Below are positions 56,206-63,880 of a stretch of DNA of 64,000 nucleotides, piece by piece. The stretch is from SG8-41 sp035649495 (GTDB taxonomy: Bacteria; Pseudomonadota; Gammaproteobacteria; Burkholderiales; SG8-41). Within the stretch, counting starts at the first letter, position 1. Each line of letters starts with the position of its first letter. Location of the stretch: contig DASRJL010000036.1 of the NCBI GenBank assembly GCA_035649495.1, positions 13,413 to 77,412 on the forward strand, written 5' to 3'. The notes below the pieces were generated by a model that worked only from the letters and a program-made list of their open reading frames with translations, made no database searches and had not been told where the DNA came from. Position numbers and translations under genes: made by a program.

Positions 56206-57177
56206 GTGTACTTGTCGTTTCGCGCACTATGGATCATGACGCTGTTTCTCGCGGCGAGCACCGCGGGGGCGCAGGAGTATCCAGCGCGCCTCATTCGCAT
56301 CGTCGTCGCGCAGGCACCGTCCTCCGGCCCCGATCTTGCGGCGCGCACGCTGGGGCAGAAACTCAGCGAGTCCTGGGGCCAGCCCGTCATCGTAGAGAAT
56401 CGTCCGGGCGCGAACGGCATCATCGGCGGGGAGCTGGTGGCGAAAGCGAAGCCGGATGGCTACACGCTGTTGCTTGCCGTGCCCAGCGCTGTCACCGTCA
56501 ATCAGTTCGTCTACAAGAAAATGCCGTACGATCCGGTGCGGGATTTTGCGCCGGTCACACAGATCGCGACGAACACTTTCGGCGTCGTCGTCACGCCCTC
56601 GCTTCCCGTGACGTCTATCAAGGCGCTGGTGGCGCTCGCGAAGTCACGCCCGGGCGACCTGATTTACGCGTCGGCGGGCATTGGGAACCTGACCCACCTT
56701 GCGGGTGAGCTCTTCGGGCACGCCGCCGGCGTCAAGATGCTGCACGTGCCTTACAAGGGCACGACGCCGGCGCAGGTCGACGTGATCAGCGGGCATGCGG
56801 CCCTCATGTTCGTGTCGATGCGCGGCATCGCTGACCAGGTCGAAGCGGGAAGGGTCCGGCTGCTGGCGACGATGGGAGAGAAACGGGATCCCGCGTTTCC
56901 GAAGTATCCCACGCTCGTCGAGTCCGGCTATCCCGGTCTGGTGGTGATCGGCTGGAACGGTTTGCTGGCTCCTGCCGGCACGCCACCGGACGTGGTCAAC
57001 AAGCTCTCGCGCGAGATCGGCCGCCATCTCAGCGTCCCTGAGTTCCGGGAGCGCATGGCGAGCCTCGGCGCCGATCCGTCCCCGAGTACGCCGGAGGCGT
57101 TCGGCACATTCATCAAGGCAGAAGCGGCAAAGTGGCAGAAGGTGATACGCGCGATCGGGCTCGAGCACAGCCAGTGA
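56206..57177 (+). CDS. Bug/TctC-family substrate-binding protein
   Basis: A Bug receptor. The preferred start is the GTG at 56206 (AGAGGATCAGGC upstream), giving a signal peptide (YLSFRALWIMTLFLAASTAGA); an ATG at 56173 or 56119 would add a polar leader. Core blocks are YPARLIRIVVAQAPSSGPD (the usual GGG loop is SSGPD), KMPYDPVRDFAPV and IYASAGIGNLTHLAGELF. The stop codon is 14 bp before the terminator of the convergent gene. Confidence 0.9.
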   Translation: MYLSFRALWIMTLFLAASTAGAQEYPARLIRIVVAQAPSSGPDLAARTLGQKLSESWGQPVIVENRPGANGIIGGELVAKAKPDGYTLLLAVPSAVTVNQFVYKKMPYDPVRDFAPVTQIATNTFGVVVTPSLPVTSIKALVALAKSRPGDLIYASAGIGNLTHLAGELFGHAAGVKMLHVPYKGTTPAQVDVISGHAALMFVSMRGIADQVEAGRVRLLATMGEKRDPAFPKYPTLVESGYPGLVVIGWNGLLAPAGTPPDVVNKLSREIGRHLSVPEFRERMASLGADPSPSTPEAFGTFIKAEAAKWQKVIRAIGLEHSQ

Positions 57178-57183
57178 CAGCGC

Positions 57184-57214
57184 AAAAAAAAAGCCCCGAC
57201 CATAGGGCGGGGCT
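57184..57214 (-). terminator. Rho-independent terminator for the Cys-rich protein gene
   Basis: On the minus strand AGCCCCG (57214-57208) pairs with CGGGGCT (57198-57192) around a 9-nt loop, and is followed by a run of eight or more T residues (57191-57184). It ends transcription coming from the minus-strand gene at 57810 and also lies just after the convergent Bug stop codon. It is the clearest intrinsic terminator in the window. Confidence 0.85.
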
Positions 57215-57321
57215 ATAAAGCAACGCACTGGAGGAGGAGGTAGGGTGCGTTGATTGACGCAGCTTAGCGAGCGTATGCATCAGCGGAGTTTCAGCGAACC
57301 GCTACTTTTGTTTCATTTGAT

Positions 57322-57810
57322 TCAGCTGCACTCGCACCAGTACAGATAACCCTGCCCGCCGCCCAGCGGGGCTTTCCTGAGCTTGCAGGCTTTGCCGCCC
57401 GGGCAACTGCCGGAGCAGGTCCAGCCATTCAGGCGGTCGAAAATCAGCCCGCATTCGCGCGCGGGCTCGCGGTCCACCGGGTCTTTGCCCTTAATGCATA
57501 GGCAGCGGTCGCCGAAGCTGACGGTACCGGAACCGGCGCGCCTGAGAAGCGGTATGCACGCGTTGCCCGGCCCCGACTTTCCCGCGCATACGAGGAATCC
57601 GAGATAGTTTCCGAACGGGCCGGGTATCACGAGTACGCCCATCGTCCCCGGCCGGACACGGCCGCGGAACGACTGCGCCTTCCGGTCGATGCGGTTGAAC
57701 AGGGACGGCTCGATGTCGAGTATCACTGGTCCGTTGGGCAGCGGCCCGTCGATCAGGCTTTTCACCGTCCGCACGACCGGCGGCGGCAGCTTGCGCGCGC
57801 GTTTTGCCAT
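57322..57810 (-). CDS. Cys-rich protein of unknown function
   Basis: A 162-aa basic protein with no signal peptide. Residues about 1-70 are mixed (MAKRARKLPPPVVRTVKSL, then LDIEPSLFNRIDRKAQSFRGRVRPGTMGVLVIPGP). Residues about 75-162 carry about ten Cys (LVCAGKSGPGNAC, DRCLCIKG, ECGLIF, WTCSGSCPGGKACKLRK, YWCEC), spaced like a disulfide-rich or zinc-binding module. I do not recognise the family. It has its own intrinsic terminator and appears to be a single-gene unit. Confidence 0.65.
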   Translation of the reverse strand: MAKRARKLPPPVVRTVKSLIDGPLPNGPVILDIEPSLFNRIDRKAQSFRGRVRPGTMGVLVIPGPFGNYLGFLVCAGKSGPGNACIPLLRRAGSGTVSFGDRCLCIKGKDPVDREPARECGLIFDRLNGWTCSGSCPGGKACKLRKAPLGGGQGYLYWCECS

Positions 57811-57998
57811 GTGGCCTCTCTTTCCGGAAAGCGTTGCCGGTCGTCATGAGACCGCCGCGGACCGGGCCGCGCAATACGACAAACGGACTAGCCTGGGCTC
57901 TTTGATACCTCGGAGAACGAGACCCGCCTGACCCCTGACGCCTGACCCCTGACGGGGTCTATACTCGCCCTCCTCGAACTCGATCAAGGGTCTGTTGA
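57811..57998. repeat. Spacer with CTGACCCCTGACGC array before a Bug gene
   Basis: About 190 bp. Bases 57927-57955 are CCTGACCCCTGACGCCTGACC-type heptamers. GATCAAGGG about 10 bp before the ATG at 57999 is the only ribosome binding site candidate for the next gene. No other feature seen. Confidence 0.6.
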
Positions 57999-58967
57999 AT
58001 GGGCCACCCGGCTATTCTCATTTTCCTAGCGGGCCTGGCGTCATCGCCTTTCGCGCTCGCGCAGAGCTACCCCACGAAGCCGGTGCGCATGGTGGTCGGC
58101 TTCCCGCCCGGCGGCCCGTCGGACCTCGTGGCGCGCACGCTGGCGCAAAAACTCTCCGCCAGTCTCGGGCAGCAGGTGATCGTGGAGAACCGCGCAGGCG
58201 CCGGCGGTGTGATCGCCGCCGAGCAGGTGGCCAAGTCGCCCCCGGACGGCTACACGCTGCTTCACGGCACGATCGGCAGCGTCGCCGTCGCGATGAGCCT
58301 CAACCCGAACCGCGGCTTCGACACGCTGCGCGATTTCGCGCCGATCACGCAGAACGTCGCCGTCACCAACATCCTCATCACCCACCCCTCGGTGCCGGCG
58401 AAGAGCGTGAAGGAGCTGCTCGCGCTCGCCAGAACCCGGCAGGGACGCTTGAACTACGGTTCATCCGGCCCCGGCACGCTGCCTCATCTCGCGGGCGAGC
58501 TGCTGAAGCTCATGGCGAAGGTGGAGATCACGCACATAGCCTACAAGGGCAGCGCGCCGTCGTTCACCGCGCTCCTCTCGGGCGAGGTGGACATGAGCTT
58601 CGAGAACAGCCTGATCGCGCTGCCCCAGATCAGGCAGGGCAAGGTACGGGCGCTGGCCGTCACCGGCGAGCGGCGCTCGAAGCTGCTGCCCGATCTCCCG
58701 ACGATCGCGGAGGCAGCCGGGCTGCCGGGCTACGGCGCGAGCGGGTGGTACGGGCTCCTCGCGCCGGCTGCCACGCCGAAGGCGGTCGTCGCCCGGCTGC
58801 ACGCGGAAACCGTACAGGCGCTGCGGCAGCCCGACGTCGTCGAGCGCCTGTCGGGCCAGGGCGCGGAACCGGTCGGCAATACGCCCCAGGAGTTCGGCGC
58901 CTTCATCCGCTCCGAGATCGATAAATGGGCGCGTCTCGTCAAGGCGGCGAACATGAAGGTCGAGTAG
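57999..58967 (+). CDS. Bug/TctC-family substrate-binding protein
   Basis: A 322-aa Bug receptor with a short signal peptide (MGHPAILIFLAGLASSPFALA), YPTKPVRMVVGFPPGGPSD, the family region FDTLRDFAPI, NYGSSGPGTLPHLAGELL, and the C-terminal SEIDKWARLVKAANMKVE. It is monocistronic. A four-unit 15-bp tandem array starts 14 bp after its stop codon. Confidence 0.92.
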   Translation: MGHPAILIFLAGLASSPFALAQSYPTKPVRMVVGFPPGGPSDLVARTLAQKLSASLGQQVIVENRAGAGGVIAAEQVAKSPPDGYTLLHGTIGSVAVAMSLNPNRGFDTLRDFAPITQNVAVTNILITHPSVPAKSVKELLALARTRQGRLNYGSSGPGTLPHLAGELLKLMAKVEITHIAYKGSAPSFTALLSGEVDMSFENSLIALPQIRQGKVRALAVTGERRSKLLPDLPTIAEAAGLPGYGASGWYGLLAPAATPKAVVARLHAETVQALRQPDVVERLSGQGAEPVGNTPQEFGAFIRSEIDKWARLVKAANMKVE

Positions 58968-58980
58968 ACCCGCCGAGCAG

Positions 58981-59044
58981 CGACGAGCTGCGCGGTGACG
59001 AGGTTCCCGGTGACGAGCGCTGCGGTGACGAGCTTCGCAGTGAC
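58981..59044 (+). repeat. 15-bp tandem repeat (TGACGAGCTTCGCGG type), four units
   Basis: Four diverged units of the repeat found at 33487-33602. It merges at 59043 into a CCTGACCCATGACGCATGAC array. Confidence 0.75.
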
Positions 59045-60101
59045 ACGCCTGACCCATGACCCATGACGCATGACCGGTGTGGCGAGCAGCTGGCCGGGTC
59101 CTGTCCGCATGAAACCTTCCCCTCCTGCAAATAGGAGGGGTGGACGCGAAGCGGCCGGGGTGGTCGGGTTAGCGGAACGAAACCGTGCTGCCTCGCAGCT
59201 GACCGGGTCCTGTCGGCATGTCCAGCCTCCTGGGTCCGATTCTCCCGCACTGATTGATCATAGATGTGCCCTCGGGCGGAGTTGCGTTCTATTCAAGGAG
59301 AGCGCGGCTTACAGCCTCAGTTCTGCCGGCAAAAATGGCGGTCTAAGGTCGAATCTGAGGCCTTTGAAGAGCGACAGGCTCGTGCACTCAGCGAGGTACT
59401 TAGGTCCGGCCCGAGTTACCGGTACCGGGCGAGCAAGAAAAGCCCAGTGCTTAGTTCCGAGAAGCTAGACTCACATCGAGGCCCCACTTCGGAGGATAAT
59501 CTTTACAGTTTCGCTATCGCCTTAGACGTACGTTTTCTACATTCGGAAGACCCGTCCAAAAATCCGCACTCACCCGAACCCGGCCCCTCGCAACGCTCTC
59601 GCCTTAAACCGCAGCGATCAGCCCGGTGACCTGGGGCGGACGGGGCGGGCTCGCGGGCCCACTTAACCCCCGTCAGGGGTCAGGCGTCGTCAAAACCCGT
59701 CAGCGGTCAGGCGTCAGCGGTCAGGGGGGTCAAGACCCGCCAACGGTCACGCGTCAGCGGTCAGGCGTGGAAGCCCGAACAGCGGCCGGGTGGCGGAATG
59801 GCCGAAGACTGATCCGATTCTCCCAGTGGTAAATCTCAAAGATCATGCGACGGCCAAGTCACACACCAGCTCGTTTGGAAGAATCGAGCTGCCAGTACCG
59901 GTAGAGTTTCAAGATAACGCGATGGTCAAATCAATTGCCAGATGGCGCTGGTTAGAATCGGAGCGCTTGTGCCGGGAGAATCGGGCAGGCGAGGTCGTTC
60001 CGACAGGACCCGGCCAGCTGCGAGGCACCCCACGGTTTGGGCCAGGCTCGTGCCACGCTCAAATTTCGCAAGGCTCGTGTCAGGCTCAATCGTCCGCTTC
60101 A
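59045..60101. repeat. Long repeat block with forward and reverse composite cassettes
   Basis: About 1.06 kb. Order: TGAC array (59045-59073), CAGCTGGCCGGGTCCTGTC (59089), hairpin/GGGGTGGT element (59119-59164), CAGCTGACCGGGTCCTGTC (59198), TCCAGCCTCCTGGGTCCG (59220), then about 360 bp of unique, less GC-rich DNA (59265-59625). The cassette then appears in the opposite orientation: GGGCCCACTTAACCCCCGTCAGG (59656), TGAC array (to 59767), GCGGCCGGGTGGCGGAATGG (59783), two segments with AATCTCAAAGATCATGCGACGG and TTTCAAGATAACGCGATGG, and GACAGGACCCGGCCAGCTG (60002). A 121-aa ORF (59264-59629, MCPRAELRSIQGERG...) fills the unique part but has no ribosome binding site or recognisable domain; I do not call it. 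Confidence 0.75.
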
Positions 60102-60446
60102 TCACCGCGCAGCTTTATCCCCGCGCGGAGCGCGTCTCCGCACGCTACTCCGAGGGCTCGTGCTCGCGACGGTGTCGCCCGGGCCCATGAATAGGGTTGC
60201 GCTGCGCGCAGTCTGGATCGCGCATCCTTGTACATCAGCCCAAAGTAGATAGCGCCCGATTGCCCGTAGACGTTGTTGACCGTCTGTCCATTCCTCCCCT
60301 GCCATGGAGAACGGCGGTTGCGTAGAACTGTAGATAGTGGAGTTGTTGCGATCCAGAACCTGATAGCACACGACGCTGTATGCATTTTGGGACGTTCCAG
60401 CAAACAGCGCCAACATCAGGCAGGCGGTCTTGACGTTAGAGGACAT
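60102..60446 (-). CDS. Small exported protein of unknown function
   Basis: A 114-aa protein with a clear signal peptide (MSSNVKTACLMLALFAGTSQNAYS). Its mature region begins VVCYQVLDRNNSTIYSSTQPPFSMAGEEW and continues LRAIGRYLLWADVQGCA. The pattern Cys-x-Tyr-x2-Asp-Arg followed by a Pro-Pro-Phe turn and a late Cys is one that I associate with a group of small burkholderial periplasmic proteins of unknown function; the two Cys may form a disulfide. The last 30 residues (SPRSSVRRRAPRGDKAAR) look like read-through into repeat-derived sequence, so the natural C-terminus may be lost. GAAGGAGACACC precedes the ATG at 60446. Confidence 0.6.
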   Translation of the reverse strand: MSSNVKTACLMLALFAGTSQNAYSVVCYQVLDRNNSTIYSSTQPPFSMAGEEWTDGQQRLRAIGRYLLWADVQGCAIQTARSATLFMGPGDTVASTSPRSSVRRRAPRGDKAAR

Positions 60447-60950
60447 GGTGTCTCCTTCGCGGATTGTCTCGCCCGCGGGCTCAAGGCTTTGCAGTCCGCT
60501 ACCGAGAGCCCGCCAAAGCGTGGTATGACCGGCGCAACTCTGCTATAGATCAAGCCGCCGAGCGGAAGTTCGTTTCGAAGCCTGAGCCTGGCCCCGGTTC
60601 CCGCGGAAGGAGGAAGGGACCGCGAGTCGGCCGAGGCCGAACAGCGGCCGGGTGGCGGAATGGCCGAAGACTGATCGGATTCTCCCAGTGGTAAATCTCA
60701 AGATTACGCGACGGCCAAATCAATTGACCACGGGCGCCTGAGAGAATCGAGCGATGACGCCTGGGAGAATCGGGACAGGCGAGGTCGTTTCGACCGGACC
60801 CGGCCAGCTGATAGGCACCGCACGGTTTCGTTTCCGACAGGACTCGGCCAGCAAGCCAGGTGATGACTGCGGTCTCGAGGATCCTCCACGCTGTGGAATC
60901 CCGGGCGCTTCGGTCCGCGGGAGGATAGACGCGCGGGCTAGAATCACCGC
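60447..60950. repeat. Spacer with a shortened composite cassette
   Basis: No gene. 60637-60850 holds GCCGAACAGCGGCCGGGTGG, CGAAGACTGATCGGATTCTCC, AATCTCAAGATTACGCGACGG, AATCAATTGACCACGGGCGC, GGGAGAATCGGGACAGGCG and GACCCGGCCAGCTG, i.e. the forward cassette without its TGAC array. A further GACAGGACTCGGCCAGC lies at 60837. The promoter of the MFS gene should be in 60850-60950. Confidence 0.7.
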
Positions 60951-62552
60951 TTGTCTACTGCCGTCGCACCTTCGACCAGCAAGTGGCTCGTGACGGGCAT
61001 CGGCATGGCCGGCGCGGTCGCAATGGTGCTCTCGTCGACGATCGCCAATGTCGCGGTGCCGACCGTGATGGGCGCCTTCGGCGTGGGGCAGGACCAGGCG
61101 CAGTGGCTCGCGACCGGGTACGTGGCGACGATGGTCGCAAGCCAGCTGCTCAGCGCCTGGTTCGCGCGCGCCTTCGGCGTGCGCGGCGCGTTCCTGGTGA
61201 TCAACGGCGTGTTCTTCGCCGGCACCGCGTTCGCTTTCTTCGGAACGAGCTTCGAGATGGTCGTGGTGGGGCGCGTGCTGCAGGGCTTCGCCGCCGGTGT
61301 CATGCAGCCGATGACCATGGCGCTTACCTACACCCAGTTCCCTGCGAACCGCAGCGGCCAGGCCATGGCGGTCCACGGCATGGGCATACAGATCGCCCCC
61401 ATGCTCGGACCGATGATCGGCGGCATGGTCATCGACACGCTGGGCTGGCGGGAGATTTTTCTCGTGCCCATACCGATCTGCGTGGTGTCGTTGCTGCTCG
61501 GCATGGTCTACCTGCCGGGGCGGGAGGAGCAGGGTCCGCCGCCGAAATTCAACTGGACCTCCTACTCGTTGCTGGTCGCAGCGCTCGCCAGCCTGCTCTT
61601 CGCCGGCTCGAACGGGCAGCGCTGGGGCTGGTACTCCGATGCGATCGTGATACTGGTGCTGATCGGCCTCGCGGCCGCCGGCGCCTTCGTCTGGCTGCAG
61701 CTGCGGTCCAAGTCGCCGCTGCTCGACTTCTCGCTGTTCACGATCCCGCAGTTCACCTCGGCCGCCATTGTTGGATTCGTATTCGGCTTCGGCAACTTCG
61801 CGGCCAACTACATCATCCCGGTCACCGTCCAGGACGTGCAGGGCTTCACGCCCTTTCTGTCCGGCCTGCTGCTCGTCCCGGCCGGCGTTCTCGTGATCTC
61901 GGCCACGCCGATATTCGGCCGCGTGGCCGACATTTTTCCGGCCCACCTGATGGTGATGCTCGGTCTTTGCATGTTCGCGCTGGGCAATTACTTCATGAGC
62001 CAGACCGATGCGAACACGACCTTTCTCTGGTTCGCGTGGCTGATCATCGTCGCCCGGTGCGGAATGGCGTTGATCATTCCCTCGCTCAACACCTCGGCGC
62101 TTCGCGCGCTCTCCTCCGATCAGGTGCACAGGGGATCCGGCACGATCAATTTCATCCGGCAGCTCGGCGGCTCATGTGGCGTCACCGTACTGGTAGTCTT
62201 CATCGAGCGGCGCACGCAGTTCCACGTCGAGGCGATGGCGGCGACCCAGACCGCCGGGAATACGACGACCCTCGAGCTGCTCGCCCGGGTGAGCGAGTTG
62301 CTCGCACAGGCGGGCGTATCGGAGAACCTGCTCGGCCCCGGGGCGCTGCACTACTTGGGCGAGATGATCGAGGCGCAGGCGACCGCCCGGGGGTTCAGCG
62401 ACGGCTTCCTGATGATCGCCCTCGTGTTCGTGCTGGCGGTGATACCGGCGTGGAATCTGGGCAAGTCGCGCCGGCGACCGGCAGTTTCCTCCGCTGACGA
62501 GCGTCAGCAGATCAGGGCGGGCGGTGGGGGCGGTCTTAGTGGGCCCACTTAA
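60951..62552 (+). CDS. MFS transporter, DHA2 (EmrB/QacA) 14-helix family
   Basis: A 533-aa drug:H+ antiporter-type exporter from a TTG start. DHA2 landmarks are IANVAVPTVMGAFGVGQDQAQWLATGYVATM (motif D1 region), VVVGRVLQGFAAGVMQPMTMALTY (motif B), and AVHGMGIQIAPMLGPMIGGMVIDTLGWREIFLVPIP (motif C). About 14 hydrophobic helices follow. Exports hydrophobic compounds; no emrA-type adaptor is adjacent. The last 19 residues (DERQQIRAGGGGGLSGPT) are encoded by the composite repeat, which also supplies the stop codon, so the ancestral C-terminus has been replaced or the repeat has been exapted. Confidence 0.87.
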   Translation: MSTAVAPSTSKWLVTGIGMAGAVAMVLSSTIANVAVPTVMGAFGVGQDQAQWLATGYVATMVASQLLSAWFARAFGVRGAFLVINGVFFAGTAFAFFGTSFEMVVVGRVLQGFAAGVMQPMTMALTYTQFPANRSGQAMAVHGMGIQIAPMLGPMIGGMVIDTLGWREIFLVPIPICVVSLLLGMVYLPGREEQGPPPKFNWTSYSLLVAALASLLFAGSNGQRWGWYSDAIVILVLIGLAAAGAFVWLQLRSKSPLLDFSLFTIPQFTSAAIVGFVFGFGNFAANYIIPVTVQDVQGFTPFLSGLLLVPAGVLVISATPIFGRVADIFPAHLMVMLGLCMFALGNYFMSQTDANTTFLWFAWLIIVARCGMALIIPSLNTSALRALSSDQVHRGSGTINFIRQLGGSCGVTVLVVFIERRTQFHVEAMAATQTAGNTTTLELLARVSELLAQAGVSENLLGPGALHYLGEMIEAQATARGFSDGFLMIALVFVLAVIPAWNLGKSRRRPAVSSADERQQIRAGGGGGLSGPT

Positions 62553-63222
62553 CCCTCGTCGGGGGTCAGGGGTCAGCGGTCAGGCGGGTCAAGGCCTGCC
62601 AGCGGTCACGCGTCAGCGTCAGGCGTGGAAGCCGGAGCAGCGGCCGGGTGGCGGAATGGCCGAAACGACCGTCAGGGGTCAGGCGTCAGCGGTCAGGCGT
62701 GGAAGCCCGAACAGCGGCCGGGTGGCGGACGGCCGAAGACTGATCCGGTTCTCCCGGTACTGGTAAATCTCAAGATCATGCGACGGCCAAGTCACACACC
62801 AGCTCGTTTGGAAGAATCGAGCTGCCAGTACCGGTAGAGTTTCAAGATAACGCGATGGTCAAATCAATTGCCAGATGGCGCTGGTTAGAATCGGAGCGCC
62901 TGTGCCGGGAGAATCGGGCAGGCGAGGCGTCCGACAGGACCGGTCAGCTGCTACGCCGCGAAGGATGAAGGATGAACGTGGAAGGATGACCGATTTTCAG
63001 CCGAACCAGCAGGCAAGCTCATCCTTCATCCTTCCGCCTTCATCCTTCAGGCGCAGCCGTTGTCCGGTCATCCTTCATCCTTCCACGTTCCACGTTCAGG
63101 CCGGCCAGGCGCCGGCCGTTCCGACAGGACCCGGCCAGCTGCTCAGCGCCGCGCTATGATTCGCGGGCAGACCTCTGACACGAACGGCCATTCCCGACGA
63201 ACTGAGACCACACAGGAAACGT
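62490..63222. repeat. Composite cassette, forward orientation, plus GGATGAAGG repeats
   Basis: The cassette starts inside the MFS 3' end (GTCAGCAGATCAGGGCGGGC, 62504) and runs through GGGCCCACTTAACCC (62539), TGAC arrays (62553-62615, 62668-62700), two copies of CAGCGGCCGGGTGGCGGA (62638 and 62713), TCAAGATCATGCGACGGCC, TTTCAAGATAACGCGATGG, and GACAGGACCGGTCAGCTG (62934-62951). From 62900 back to 62755 it is nearly identical to 59815-59970. GGATGAAGGATGAACGTGG repeats follow at 62960-62990, 63007-63050 and, inverted, 63065-63105, then GACAGGACCCGGCCAGCTG (63124). No gene. Confidence 0.8.
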
Positions 63223-63867
63223 ATGCCGAACATCCCCGACGACATCTTCACCGAACCCGACGATATCTCACCAGACACGCTGGCCAATCTGGGCCCGCTG
63301 CGTCGCCTGGCCGGCGTATGGGAGTCCGACCAGGGGGTGGACATCAGCCCCAAGGCGCACGGCCCCGAGCGGCGCAAGTTCCGGGAACATATCCGGATGG
63401 AGCCGATCGATCCGCAGCCCAACGGCCCGCAACTTCTCTACGGGCTGCGCTACTACATCCATATCAACACGGCGGAGGAAGCCACCACCTTCCACGATCA
63501 GGTCGGTTACTGGCTGTGGGAACCGGCTACCGGGCTCATCATGCAGACCATCGCCATTCCGCGCGGGCAGGTGGTGCTGGCGGGGGGAACGGCGAAGCCG
63601 GACGACGAGCGCATTTCGGTGGAAGCGCGGCGCGGCGACACCCGCTTCGGGATTTGCTCGACCGCCTTCCTCGAAGCGGCCTTTCGCACCGACTATTACC
63701 GCATCGACATCACCTTCAACGCTGACGGCAGCTGGACCTACGTGACGCGCACGGATCTGGCGGTCCGGGGCAACACGCCGCCGTTCGACCACCGCGACAC
63801 CAACACATTGCGGCGGATCGCGCCGCCTGCGCCGAACCCGCTCGTCGGGCTGGTGAAGAGCGGCTAG
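63223..63867 (+). CDS. Heme-binding beta-barrel (nitrobindin/THAP4-like) domain protein
   Basis: A 214-aa cytosolic protein. LGPLRRLAGVWES matches the conserved opening of FABP-like heme-binding barrels (GxW near strand 1). Later strands include QLLYGLRYYIHINTAEEATTFHDQVGYWLWEPATGLIMQTIAIPRGQVVLAGGTA and FRTDYYRIDITFNADGSWTYVTRTDLAVRG, typical of an antiparallel barrel. The His expected as axial ligand near the C-terminus could be in FDHRDTNTL. It may bind heme and NO or peroxynitrite like nitrobindins, but the assignment rests on pattern. CAGGAAACGT is a weak ribosome binding site before the ATG. Confidence 0.68.
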   Translation: MPNIPDDIFTEPDDISPDTLANLGPLRRLAGVWESDQGVDISPKAHGPERRKFREHIRMEPIDPQPNGPQLLYGLRYYIHINTAEEATTFHDQVGYWLWEPATGLIMQTIAIPRGQVVLAGGTAKPDDERISVEARRGDTRFGICSTAFLEAAFRTDYYRIDITFNADGSWTYVTRTDLAVRGNTPPFDHRDTNTLRRIAPPAPNPLVGLVKSG

Positions 63868-63880
63868 CCCGCTTTACCCC

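Noticed and set aside
54530..56239. 569-aa plus-strand ORF
   Set aside because: Antisense to the PQQ dehydrogenase, extended through repeat DNA; no domain pattern.
59264..59629. 121-aa ORF in unique DNA between cassettes
   Set aside because: No ribosome binding site, no recognisable domain, and a low-complexity charged composition; the start lies at the edge of repeat DNA.
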